Assembly: GCA_038501625.1 (NCBI GenBank)
Contig: JAZAYU010000015.1
Coordinates: 9,012,991 to 9,076,990, forward strand
Source of the DNA: Corbicula japonica
Taxonomy: Eukaryota > Mollusca > Bivalvia > Venerida > Cyrenidae
Direction of reading: 5' to 3'
Length of the DNA stretch: 64,000 bases
The notes below the pieces were generated by a model. It did not search any database. It saw only the letters and a list, made by a program, of their open reading frames with translations, and had not been told where the DNA came from. Made by a program: the position numbers and the translations under genes. This document shows, in pieces, positions 45,607 to 56,562 of this stretch. The first letter of the stretch is position 1. Each line of letters begins with the position of its first letter.

Positions 45607-46516
45607 TTACTTTGAACACACAGTGCAAGTAAGCTCACGGCCATTCACATACGGTGGACACCTGAGTGAACCACAACGGGCCTCTATGAAGTAGAACAGC
45701 TTTCCGTATTTATCCTCGCTTCCTCCCGCCATAGACTCCGTTTCGCCATCAAGGCAGACGAAGTCTGAGGCATGATGGCCGTCATATCCGCCAGTAAGAT
45801 AACCCTGGTACTCTGAAGTCCATCCGTCATAACACTGGTTTCGGGCGGGAATCATCAAAATGCTGTTTCGTCTTGTATGACAAACGCAATAAGGCACGTC
45901 CTCATTCAATAATAACTTTCTGAAGAAATTATTCATGTTTCTGCCGTATAACTCATATTCAGCCCCGTAGACAGTTCCTGCCACTTGTTCCCCATCTTCA
46001 TACACACTCCACAAAGGATCTTCAGGCAAACAAAGATAGCTTGAAGCAGCCCCTTGATTGGAGTAGAGTGATCCCCCGGCGTACCCTTTATACACTAGCT
46101 CCGTCATGTTCCCAGGACACGTCGTCCTTCCCCATCAGAAGTTTAAACATTATAAATACTAGATCTAGAACCCAAATCGTTCTAGGATTTTGTTCCCAAA
46201 AACTTTTGTTTGAAAATTCAAACATAACCATATTCAGTTATTTTCTGTCAAATATAAGCAAGTTAAGTAGTTTATTATTTCTTTATTAAAAAAAGAAACG
46301 GTTACCGTCAAGACTCTTTTCCAAAGTCCGAATCTTGTTGATTTGATCCTCAATCTTTTCTTTCATTTTGTTCTGTTCCATCTCCAGCATGAGCATTTTC
46401 TGTAGCATTTTATGATCATAGTCAAACCGCGATGTACAAACTGGTTCATTGTCACCCAAAGTAAAAACCGGTTTTTGAACAATACTTATTACTAAGAACA
46501 GATTTACTGCATGCAT
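45607..46516 (-). pseudogene. short-chain collagen C4-like gene, copy 4, internal deletion
   Basis: Exon 1 (46306-46516) is intact from MHAVNLFLVIS to the GTAACC donor. Of exon 2 only 45607-46136 remains, from within WGRTTCPGN to CAVCSK and the stop. The first part of the exon, its splice acceptor and most of the intron are gone, so the break point at about 46,137-46,150 joins exon 2 directly to intron sequence that lies near exon 1 in the other copies. No acceptor in the right phase is seen at the junction. The remaining domain keeps most Cys, but one of the CC pair is Tyr (PYCVCHTRR). Confidence 0.7.
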
Positions 46517-47059
46517 CTTGCGGCGGTTTAAAACGATATCTGGTGTTTTAAAGAAATTTTCAACAATAAATCTCTTGGATAACTTTGCTGGAATAATGTG
46601 TTTTAAATTTTTTAAACTAATTTTCTAAGATTGTTATCTTAATTTTAACATTTGAAGAAGATCTGTGGGAATTTTAAACATAATGGATGCACTATGTATT
46701 TTTTATTAACTTAGAGAACTTAAGAAAACGAGAGGTTCGTGAAAATTTTATAAATTTGATTTATGTTTTAGCTGCCACGTATTATTTTGCAATATAGGTA
46801 ATGTATTTTGTTCACGAGCTAGGGCAACATGATTCCGTACTGAAACAAGTATTTGCTTTGTTTGCTTAACGAAGATTAACAAAGTTGCATTCATAAATTA
46901 TTCATTTCGTTGTAATATCAATTTAATTAAGTTGCTTTTAGCAGTTCGACACATTTTAAGAATTGTTAGTACATCTTTAATTGTTTTTGTATTGCTCGAT
47001 AATGTAATGATTTATGATCATAATCAGGAAAGGGTTCAAGGATTTGCTTCTATATACAC

Positions 47060-47607
47060 TCAACCAAAGTTCTAATTGGTCATTAATTGTATATGTTTAC
47101 AATGTATGCTAGTTTCGTTTCTTCCCGACGTCAAGAGCGCTGGTGGAAAGAACTGTTTCGTCTTGAAATCAATTATCTTATGTCCTTTTAATCTTTATTG
47201 ATTGTTTTCTTAAATGAACAAAATGCCGTTTACTTACACCGCAGGGTCAAAATTAGAACAGTCTTAAATTGAAAGGGAGGTAATTTTAAAATTGGATACT
47301 TTGAAAGGGATTTATTTAAACAAATGTGATGTTGATTAATCATGTTTTCTGTTTTTCCTACTAATGAGGAGTCCTTTTAAAATAAAACAAGGAATTAATA
47401 GCAAATTTCTGTTTGCTTGACCTTTTTATGCAAGAAATGCATTTTTAGAAAAATTAAGAATAACTCTCGCTAAACTGTCCCAAAGTCAATTATTACAAGA
47501 TTAAAGCTGAAGTTGAAGACTGTTGTTGGCATATAATCATAAATAAAGAGTAAAATTCAATGTCTTTCTAATAAAAAATACGGACAAAAAGTGACCAAGT
47601 TTATAGG
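47060..47607 (+). repeat. inverted duplication, left arm
   Basis: It matches the reverse complement of about 53488-54010 (shared words include TTAAATTGAAAGGGAGGTAA and CCTACTAATGAGG). Part of the same sequence also follows Cys-rich exon 2 of copy 2, at 21,500-21,760 in reverse. Confidence 0.6.
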
Positions 47608-47879
47608 GTCAGAGGGTTTTAGTTTCTTTTTCTCTCTTCGCAATTCCTGAGTACCTCTCAAATTGATCACACCACGCCCCTAATAAGCAAATTTAATTTA
47701 TATCAATAGTATTGAATGGTGTTAAAATGCCAGATTGAATGTTCACGATTTTTATAACCCAAATGAGTTTGATAACCAGCCGTTTTTATACCAAAGATTT
47801 ATGGGGTATCTGCAGATTTTTCAATAATATTACAGGAACCATGTACATCTATAATTGATTAGGGCTAGCGCCCAGAAGT

Positions 47880-48560
47880 GTCTGTGATGATTTGGCTGGT
47901 TATCTAATTGGTAAAGATATTATAGACACCAACAATTCCAAATCATTCATGAAGATCAACATACAACTGTTTCACACAGAGACCAATTTTGCATTTTTTA
48001 TAAAAATTAAGATCCATTAAGAGTATGCAAGGCGATTTGGATGGTTATCGAATTCGTCTAGATATTATGCCAATAAGTATTTTCTTCAACTATCATGAAG
48101 ATCGGAAACACCTGTTTGAGTTAGAGAGCGGACATCGTTGTGGACGCCGACCGGACGCCATAGTTATTCCCATAATAGGACCCGTCTTCGACGTGCGTAT
48201 AAAAAGAAGCCTACACTCGTTATCATTCAATCTGGCATTTAAACACCATTCAATAATATTGCTTATTAAGGGGATTAGTGTGAGCAATTTGAATTAGAGA
48301 GCGTGAATTGGCCATTTTTGTATTAATAATGGACCATAACTCTGAAGTGCCCGGAGCGATTTGGCTGGTTATCGAACTTTGCCAAGATATTATGCCCATA
48401 ATTTTTTCCCAATTTATATAAAGATCAGACAACAACTTAATATAGTGAGCGGACAAAGCGAATTTGCCATTTTTTGTATAAAATGCCATAAAGTTAAAAG
48501 TGGCTGAGACAATTTGGCTTGTTATCGAACTTGGTCTAGATATTACGCGCATAAACATAT
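47880..48560. repeat. diverged tandem units with 'gatttggctggttatcgaa'
   Basis: At least four units of about 150 bp begin near 47,888, 48,032, 48,358 and 48,508. The unit type is widespread in bivalve DNA and may be the core of a pearl-like element. No termini were found. Confidence 0.4.
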
Positions 48561-48660
48561 TTCACAAGTTTAATGAGAAAAACACATTGGTTCTTTACTC
48601 GGTGTTTGAGGATGAGCTCACAACTGAATTAAAACATTTTGATATTTATAAATGATAGTG

Positions 48661-48755
48661 TCTCTAGCTGGGAGCGAACCCGCACCGTCACGGCGACAGC
48701 GCCTAGCCATGCAATTCCTGCGACGTAACCAACTGAGCTAACCGGGACAAAACAG
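48661..48755 (-). mobile_element. tRNA-derived SINE, best-preserved copy
   Basis: On the minus strand: GTCCCGGTTAGCTCAGTTGG (A-box TTAGCTCAGTTGG), the shared middle GGCTAGGCGCTGTCGCCG, and the B-box GGTTCGCTCCC. Unlike the paired copies near the C4-like genes it stands alone. The middle does not fold as an anticodon arm, so it is a SINE head rather than a working tRNA gene. Confidence 0.6.
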
Positions 48756-49048
48756 AGGATCAAACAGTGAATTTAATAATTCACTGTTTGTTATGTTAGA
48801 ATAAGTGTAAAAATTATATAACTTTAATGTGATTGAACACTTTAATATCGCTGAATATGTTTAGATTTCTTTGAATCAAACTTGAGCACCTTTAAACATT
48901 GTTGTTGCATGTTTAATGTCGTCTCTTTATACAAAACCAAAATTTAGTATCAACTAGCATACAATAAAGGTTTTTATCTTTAAATTTTTATTCAGGAAAT
49001 AACAAACATTAAATTTTACACAATTGGCACACGTTGATCGTCTCATGT

Positions 49049-50582
49049 TTATCCTGAAATCAGAAAATAAAGATTTAATGTCATGCATTTAATGATATAC
49101 CTTCCTTCAACATTTTGTTATATCTATAAGGGGCCCTACCCTCGACTCGTTTTACCACTATTTCACCACCCTTTTATTGAACAACAGACTAGCGACACCT
49201 ATTTCTTAACCACATTATCAAAGACAGGACATGTCCTCACCCCTTTTTAACCCTTTATTTTACCAACAGCCATCCCCACCCTTTAATAAACAAACTATTG
49301 GTCCTTCACTCAATCCGTTATTTTACCAAATTAGGTTTCCTATAAATTTCTCAAACACGCTTTTTTGAAGTGTAATAAGAGCTATTGAGTAAATTTTCAT
49401 TGTTTATCTGAACTCCCAGTATTATACTAGAATTCTATGATATATCACCATATCAATATATTTATCATTTCCTAACTTATTATTCACGTACTCACCTAAA
49501 ACAGAGAGACAATGGCAAAATCCTTCGTCACACGATGGTAGCTGTTGTAATGTACAAACATCATAATAGCAATCTGAAGCTGTGATACACTCGTGCTCGT
49601 AGTGACAATGGCACTCGCCGCTGTGACAGTGTATGTCCTGTCCGACGGCGCACACCACACCGCTGCAGTCACCCTCTGTTTGACAGCTGCGTACGGCCAC
49701 AACTATGAGCATATCGTAGAATAAACAACACTAAACTACATAACTTCATCACTTTCTTCATCACTTACTTCAAATAAATAAGATCAGAAAAAAATCAGGA
49801 CTAATTATACTTAAGGTCAATACTAAACCTTATGTTTGCTTGTCACATGTTTGATGTTCGTTAAACAACTACATGTATTTCAGTTTCAATTTTCGACAGC
49901 ATTCGGTGTTAGGCCAAATTGGGGCTGATATAAGTCACTATTTCAATTTTGCCCTTTAATTGAAAAATTTCCCAGCTGAGGAAATATTTCACGAGAAACA
50001 AAAGAGGAAATTCAAGATGTCTGAATACTCACTATTTCAAAGTATTTTTTTATGAAAATTAATCAACATTTTTAATATTAAAAGGAAACAGTAATTACAT
50101 TTATTTATTTATCCGTCAACGTTTTTTATTTTGTACGAAAGTAGGATTTTCCAAATAATGTAAAAACACAATTTTTCCAGGCCTCATTAAAATACATTAT
50201 ATATACATGTTCTATATTTCAAATATCTATCTTTCCATAATTGAGAATTTATAAAGAACAAAACTGTCCATAGTAAAACCTGTATTAAACATACACCATC
50301 AAAGGTGGATGCTTATTACAGGTGGCTGTTAAAGACATGTTAAAATAAAACACAATGTCTGTTTAGGACATTCTAGTATTCAAACCGGCTATTTAAGACA
50401 AGTGGTTGCCGAATGCAGGTGGCTGCTAACTTTGCTCAGGCATGTTCAACTGTAATCAATAGTTGCTTCCGGAAGAAAACTTTATTCATTAAAACAGTAA
50501 CAAATTCATTACTATTATATAAAAACTAAGACATCAACTTACCGCAAATAACTGCAAAACTTATGAAGAATAATGCCTTAAT
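49049..50582 (-). pseudogene. secreted Cys/His-rich peptide, copy 5, start codon lost
   Basis: The structure is otherwise complete: exon 1 region 50543-50582, exon 2 49496-49702, last exon 49049-49053. The start codon is ATT instead of ATG (ACACAATTAAGGC against ACACAATGAAGGC in copy 1), and no ATG lies elsewhere in exon 1. The acceptor before exon 2 is CATAG rather than CCCAG/CTCAG. Exon 2 itself is perfect, with twelve Cys. The loss must be recent, or exon 2 has been renewed by gene conversion. TATA at 50648-50655, AATAAA at 48987-48992. Confidence 0.65.
50272..50452. mobile_element. short Tc1/mariner-type MITE, copy D
   Basis: It occupies the same site in intron 1 as copy B of Cys-rich copy 1 and is very similar to it. 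Confidence 0.5.
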
Positions 50583-50647
50583 TGTGTGATTAAAATTTTT
50601 AATCTGTTGCAAGACGGAAGTCTGTTAACAAGCGATCCTCTCGTTAG

Positions 50648-50655
50648 TTTATATA
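50648..50655 (-). promoter_or_regulatory. TATA box of Cys-rich copy 5
   Basis: TATATAAA on the minus strand (TGCTATATAAACTA). It is preserved although the start codon is lost. Confidence 0.5.
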
Positions 50656-51199
50656 GCATTTTTAAAGCGACACAAGGCGGACATCCTGGTAATACGATTG
50701 TTTTGGGTCGTTCCTTCCACTTTTGAACTCACAGAGGTCTTCTTAAGGGTGTGACATGAGCACTCAATGACAGAACAGGATTGTTTGTATCCGGCTTATC
50801 AAAACCGTTTAATGGAACATCCGGAGTTTTCTTTTTAATAATAAACTATTTTAATTATTGAATTTATGTTGTCTTCATTTTTGTTGTTGCTATGATGATG
50901 GTCGTGCTGTCGCCGAGCATAAACTGATATTAAGATTGAATAAAGACGTTGTTTAATATACGTTCTTCTTCGGCATGATATGTCCCGAACTATTTCTAGT
51001 CAACTGTCATATATAACCGACTTTGAACTGAAAACAAATGTAGGCGAACTTCTTTTGAATCTGTTTTAAGAAATAGTTTATAGTTGTAGTTGTTTCGATA
51101 CTTATTACTTGTAAACGTTTTTCAAAATCAAAATGACAAAAGATCAAAGATCAAAATAATCGATATTTTACAAATTGAGTTTAGAAAATTTGGCCATAG

Positions 51200-51988
51200 A
51201 CTTCGATGTGAATCTTCGTATATTTTGCCGTATTTCAAGACTCTTTGTTTTTTCATCTGTAAAATTAAGCCAACTTAATATGCTAAGATAATATATCATG
51301 TTGTCTACAACTGTCCAAGTAAATTACACACCTAGTCTTGTTTTCTTTTTTCTCGAGATCCAATGTTACTTATATTGTCATTTTACACTTTTCTTCAAAA
51401 TATACAAATACGTATATAAATACATGTATATGTTAGCTTCGATTTGCACTATACAGCATAGACAGTAAGCATTTTTGATTTATTTTGTTGTTTGATTAAT
51501 AATTTAAAACGTTTTTGATACACTTATACGATCTTTTGCTTTTATAAAATACGTTTAGAAATTAATCATCTTCGTGATCTCTAGTTTAAAAAAAAATAAT
51601 TTATTATCAATTATTTACCAAACTTTACACAATCTTGTTCATTCGTTCTGGAATTTGGTAGTTCAAACTTTGTTACATTATTTATTCAAAGATTTCCCGT
51701 AATTTTATATAAAAAACAAGCAATTTGAGTAATTTTCGATAATTAAAACAAAAAACACACAACAAAACGTTACATACCAACAAGACTCTTTTCCAAAGTC
51801 CGAATCTTGTTGATTTGATCGTCAATCTTTTCTTTCATTTTGTTCTGTTCCATCTCCAACATTAACATTTTCTGTAGCATTTTATGATCATAGTCGAACC
51901 GTGATGTACAAACTGGTTCATTGTCACCCAAAGGTAAAACCGGTTTTTGAACAATACTTATTACTAAGAACAGATTTACTGCATGCAT
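51200..51988 (-). pseudogene. short-chain collagen C4-like gene, copy 5, orphan first exon
   Basis: Exon 1 (51778-51988) is intact: MHAVNLFLVIS signal, coiled coil, and a strong GTATGT donor in phase 1. At the expected place an exon 2 start survives (TTTTACAG|AT GAA AAA at 51256). After about 50 bases it runs into sequence that belongs upstream of the Cys-rich genes (near 51,195), so the whole C-terminal domain is gone. It could at most encode a short secreted coiled-coil peptide. Confidence 0.65.
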
Positions 51989-52661
51989 CTTGCGTCGGTA
52001 TAAAACGATATCTAGTTTTTGAATGACTATCAAACGGTAAGTTGCCTGGATATATGTGCTGGAATGCCTATGTTAATTAAACGTTTTCTATGATTTTAAT
52101 CTTATTTTGACAGTGATTTCTAAAAATTAAGCAGATAATGTATATTTTACCCGTGGGAATTTCAAGCAGAAGGAATGCGTCATTTGTTGCTTATTAAATA
52201 AGAGTTTATTTTGATGTAAACAAAAACCGAGATTCGTGAAAATTTAGAGTTATGTTTTAGCCTCTACTCATGAACGCCAGTACAAAGGGCATTTAGTGTT
52301 TTGAACTGTTAAGAAAGAAGTCTTTGCTTACATAAAATTAACAAAATTGTATTTACATATTATTCATTTTATTATTTTAATTCACGAATTTTAGCAGTTA
52401 TTCACGTTTCAGTGGATTAGTACATCCCATAAATATGATTTCTGTACTGTTTCACTGTTGCTCGATGCTGTATTGTTCTCAAATGGGTTCAAGAATTTGT
52501 GTTAATTATGTAAATTGTTATTAAACGGTGAATGGTCACTATCAGGATAAAGGTATGAACTAGTGTTTTCAAATATCGATTTTTTTTATTGAAGACCTGT
52601 AAACAAAGTACATGTAAGTGTAATGATATACTTACACAGTCCACATAAGTCGAGTGAATAT
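51989..52661. other. partial C4-to-ZIP spacer, truncated
   Basis: It aligns with 4490-5030 of unit 1 (for example AACAAAATTGTATTTACATATTATTC). It ends near 52,600, before the ZIP gene would begin, and is joined to a retroelement tail. No gene is seen. Confidence 0.5.
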
Positions 52662-53480
52662 AGTTTTATCGCCGATATCAAGATCTAATTCATAAATACA
52701 GCTGCAGTTTAAAATCACTAATGCAACAAGGAATTTCACAGCCAGTTTTTTATGGAGATTTAATTTATAAACTTAAGAAGATAAAAGGCGATGTTAATTT
52801 CTCCCGGTTATTCGTAAAAACCATCTGTAAATTTAAAAAGAAAGGTTACCAACATGATATTTTACAGCGCTCTGCAGGCCTGGTGATTATCCCATCTACA
52901 GTTGATCATTATGCTTACCTCTTTGGTTGCACGACGGTGGCAGGGGTGTAAGAGTTTATGAAGGTTTATGGGGAAATCTTTTCTTAAAAGAACCTAGAAG
53001 CTCGATTTGTTTCTTTTATCCCTGTCATCGTGTTCTTGCTGATTTTACTCCAGGTGCTCTGGTCTCTGAAAGATCATTGAGTACCTGCCCTTTAGCTTTG
53101 CAATGCTATTAAATTCTTATGTTTATATGTTTGTATGCTTTTGCATGCAACATTGTTGAGCTGATGGGTGGGTTGGAGTTATTTCACCAAGACAATTTGT
53201 ACTTGTTTTGTGAAACGAGAACCTATTGGGGCAAGTGTGAGGTTGGTGCACCCTAGAACCTGGTTTAAACCCCCAGTGGCAATTTGTTTTGCCACTGACC
53301 GTTCCAAGGCGGTATCCCCAAAGGTTCTCTTCTTCGTTAATTGTTTGTGGCGTCCTATTTGAATTGACATACTTATATAAAACATGCGCTCTCTCTTCCT
53401 CTCTTCTTTTTCGCTGCGTGGGGAGGCTGTGTTTTTTGAGTGTGGCGATTCCTGATATGCATATATTGCTTTTTTTTCAA
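52662..53480 (+). mobile_element. 5'-truncated retroelement, copy 2
   Basis: The coding tail 52662-52951 is open and nearly identical to 12114-12403, ending VDHYAYLFGCTTVAGV. The 3' region follows to GATTCCTGATATGCATATA and a T run. It is truncated about 700 bp further in than copy 1. The small number of differences shows a recent common source. Confidence 0.65.
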
Positions 53481-53487
53481 TTAAAGT

Positions 53488-54010
53488 TCTAATCTGTCAC
53501 TTTTTGTCCGTATTTTTTTTATATAAGAAAGACATTGAATTAACTCTTTATTTATGATCATAGGCCAACAACAGTTTTCAACTTTATCTTAAATCTTGTA
53601 ATAATTGACTTTGGAACAGTTTGGCAAGAGTTTTCTTAATTTTGCTTAAAATGCATAAAAAGGTCAAGCAAATAGAAATTTGCTCTTAACACCTTGTTTT
53701 GTTTTAAAAGGACCCCTCATTAGTAGGAAAAACATGATTAATCAACAGCACATTTGTTTAAATAAACTTTCAAAGTATCCAATTTTAAAATTACCTCCCT
53801 TTCAATTAAAGACTGTTCTAATTTTGACTCTGCTGTGTAAATAAATGGTATTGGATTCATTTAAGAAAACAATCAATAAAGATTAAAAAGACATTAGATA
53901 GTTGATTTCAAGACAAAACACAAACCTCTCTTGACGTAGGGAAAAAAACGAAAGTACATTGTAAACATATACAATTGATGACCAATTAGAACTTTGGTTA
54001 AGTGTATTCG
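53488..54010 (-). repeat. inverted duplication, right arm
   Basis: Reverse complement of about 47060-47607. The two arms enclose Cys-rich copy 5, the orphan C4-like exon and the retroelement tail, about 5.9 kb. Confidence 0.6.
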
Positions 54011-54170
54011 GAGCCTGCAGATCGTAAAAATTACTGATTCTTCCTAATTATCAGCGAAATTCTCTCCTGTTCATTCATTTAAAGGCATTATTTAGAAGTG
54101 CAATGGGTATTGACAACATCTGTGAGATTGACGTGATTAAACCTGAGCTGGAGGTTATAAACCTGAGTTT

Positions 54171-54266
54171 GGAAACCAGTCTCAAATCTCAAGCATCTGA
54201 TTGGCTGAAATGGCGACCAGTCGCCATTTCAGCCAATCAGATGCTTGAGATTTGAGACTTGTTTCC
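54171..54266. repeat. palindromic CCAAT element, copy 4 (nearly perfect)
   Basis: Two 48-bp arms meet at GCGACCAG|TCGCCATT with few mismatches, each with GATTGGCTGAAATGG or its complement. Weaker pairing extends outwards to GGTTATAAA / TTTATAACC (about 54,153-54,284). No ZIP gene is near. Confidence 0.7.
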
Positions 54267-54624
54267 ATGCTCAGTTTTATAACCTTGGGCACTGGTCTGT
54301 GAATATGCAGCTTTAATATTAACAATAACCCACAATGACAATCAACACAAATGAGAATCCAGCGAGTTATCGCCCTGTAATCGTCCGTGAGGGAACATTT
54401 TGTCACTGTGGTGTTTCAGCTAAGTTCTAGAAAGACTTGAAAAACGAATAGCTATTATGAATTAAGAAGTCTTATATATGATGCTACTTTGTCTTTTCGT
54501 TGTCCAAGAAAAGTTGATCATCTATCGATGTTAAATCATAACGATAAAAACAAGATAAATTACAGTTAAATGATTTTACCTTTTTTTACTTGAACATTAT
54601 TTTCAGATGATTTTCATTTCGTCT

Positions 54625-54682
54625 CTACTGTTTGGCTGCGTGGGAAGGCTGTTTTTTTCTGGTTATGGCGATTCCTGAGTTT
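54625..54682 (+). mobile_element. short retroelement-tail remnant
   Basis: GGCTGCGTGGGAAGGCTG and GGCGATTCCTGA match the last 60 bp of the elements at 12,870-12,915 and 53,410-53,455. Confidence 0.45.
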
Positions 54683-55498
54683 CATTAAAAATAAAACTTC
54701 GATTTTTAAACCGGAAAATGCAATATTTTATGGAAAATAAAACAGATTTTATTATTTCTTCTGAAATCTGTACACCTGCCAATCAAGACTAGTTTTAGCA
54801 TTTTAAAACCCTTCAGGACAATGCTGCCATGAAGAAACAGGAAATATGGTATCTAATAAATGACAGCGAATACAACGGCATCTTGTTCTGAACAATAAAA
54901 GAAAATATTTTCTTGCATATGATGTGGCTTAATTTCAAAACCAATTTAAAATAAATGTCAGAGGAATTTTCGGGAGATGTATTGCCTCACTCTATAAAAA
55001 ATATCCAAAAGCCTGTAAAAGAAAAACAAAAGATTGCAAAACATCATTGCAATGTATTATTTCAGTTGCATCGGATTTTAGAATAAAATTTGCAATGTTA
55101 CTAAGGTTTCATGAAATGTAATCATCATCATTTTATTTCTAAAGTTTGCCGGCGGTGTAACGTTGTAAAGTGACCCCCATAGAATAATTTCCCCCCGGTC
55201 ATTATTTTATATACAATATTTACTCAGCGGTCATAATATTATGACTGGGGGGTCATAATATTATGACTCTCACACGTAGAAAAATGACCCCTCACGTAGA
55301 AATGTGATCCCCTATAGAATAAGGACCCCCGACTCAAACCTCTATGGTACACTTAATTATCTCCATCGATAGGCATCGGAGGAGTAATGGCACCCGTCCG
55401 TGCATGCGTCCGTACGTGCAGGTTTTTTGACCGCAGTTAGACGGAATTGATCCAAGCTTCAGGGATTACCACTACCGATGCCTATTTGTGTGGAAAGA

Positions 55499-55935
55499 AA
55501 AAATGGTTAAGGTCTCCGACCGGGAATCACTTGCCCTTCACCGTTGTGAGTTCGATGCCTACCAGGGTCGTGTATGGGTGACAGGCATACATACTGTGCG
55601 GCGCTCAGTTTATCATTTAAAACACAGGCGCTGGACTGCATAGGAACGTTCATCAACAAGATACGCAACTACTTTTTGCAATTTACGGCCTGTTTGAATA
55701 TTAATCATCAAAAAATATTTATAATCACAGAACTTGCTAGTTTTCATGCGGCGAGGGTGGCTGGATTTCAATCTAGTATCTCTAGGCTTCTTACCAGAAC
55801 TCGTCTAATCCTGATCTGATGTAACATACTTCGATAGCGTCCTCGCCTGGGAATCGAATCTGGGCAACTGGATAAGGAGTCAACTACATAAACCACTCTG
55901 CGACTGAAACCAAATATCTATTAATTATACAAGCA
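55499..55935. repeat. two tRNA-like SINE-type stretches inside the 1.4-kb element
   Basis: At 55503-55575 (+ strand) TGGTTAAGGTCTCCGACC is followed 40 bp later by GTGAGTTCGATGCC, an A-box/B-box arrangement. At 55830-55915 (minus strand) GCAGAGTGGTTTATGTAG and AGATTCGATTCCC are spaced likewise. These resemble Leu/Ser-type tRNA heads of SINEs; neither folds convincingly as a tRNA. Confidence 0.35.
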
Positions 55936-56283
55936 GAATCACTGTAAGTGCATGTTTGTTAGTGGTTTGAATCATTTTCGTAGTCATCAAAGTTGTATAG
56001 TGATTAAACGTCCCACATAGTGTAACTAGTGGAACCAGCAATGATGAAATAACTTAAAAATATTATTCTGTTTCCCTTTTCACGACATTCGTTTTAAGCA
56101 ATGCCTTCGCGGTATGAACAAAGGCTATCTAACGTCAGATGAAATAGAAAAATGTTGTCTTTGAAGTTGAAGCATATACAACTACGTTAAAGCGACTTAT
56201 GTATGTTGTAATACAATGATGATAATTCAAATGAAATTCAAATGAAAGCAATTTTAAATTTCATTTCAATAGATGTCGACGCA

Positions 56284-56342
56284 GCAGCAGCAGCAGCAGC
56301 ATGCAGCGGCTCCAGTAGAAACAACAACAACAACAACAACAA
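56284..56342. repeat. CAG and CAA microsatellites
   Basis: (GCA)7 at about 56,281-56,302 and (CAA)6-7 at about 56,321-56,341, separated by 20 bp. Both lie within the 1.4-kb element. Confidence 0.8.
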
Positions 56343-56562
56343 ATATAAAAGCCATAGAAACATGACAGTGACTTGAATCGATATAGGGTTTATTAGTAAT
56401 AGGCTAGGTGGGGGTCAATATTTTACAGATAAAATCGGGGGGGGGGGTTTCATTATTTTATAAGGGGAGTCAGTATTTTATAGAAAGGGGTCATTATATT
56501 ATATAAAATGTTTACCGGGGGTCATTATTCTATGGCGGTCACTTTACAACGTTACACCGGCT

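Larger units (their letters stand above)
46517..49048. other. repeat-rich stretch between C4-like copy 4 and Cys-rich copy 5, with no ZIP gene
   Basis: Instead of a ZIP copy, this holds one arm of an inverted duplication (about 47060-47607), several diverged units with 'gatttggctggttatcgaa' and 'agatattatgcc' (about 47,880-48,560), and a tRNA-like SINE (48661-48755). AATAAA for Cys-rich copy 5 is at 48987-48992 on the minus strand. No gene is recognised. Confidence 0.5.
55154..56558. mobile_element. 1.4-kb non-autonomous DNA element with terminal inverted repeats and a GGC duplication
   Basis: The left end GGTGTAACGTTGTAAAGTGACC and the right end GGTCACTTTACAACGTTACACC (each 22 bp, quoted here as families of words starting GGTGTAACG) are exact inverted repeats. 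They are followed inwards by CATAGAATAAT / ATTATTCTATGG and many 'ggggtcattatttta' runs. GGC flanks both ends (55151-55153 and 56559-56561). At the window's end the paralogous locus reads GCCGGCTTAAAAT without the element. The interior holds two tRNA-like stretches and CAG and CAA microsatellites, and no transposase frame. Confidence 0.7.

Noticed and set aside
48661..48755. A functional tRNA gene
   Set aside because: A-box and B-box are present, but the middle does not make a convincing anticodon arm and the same sequence recurs in worn SINE copies.
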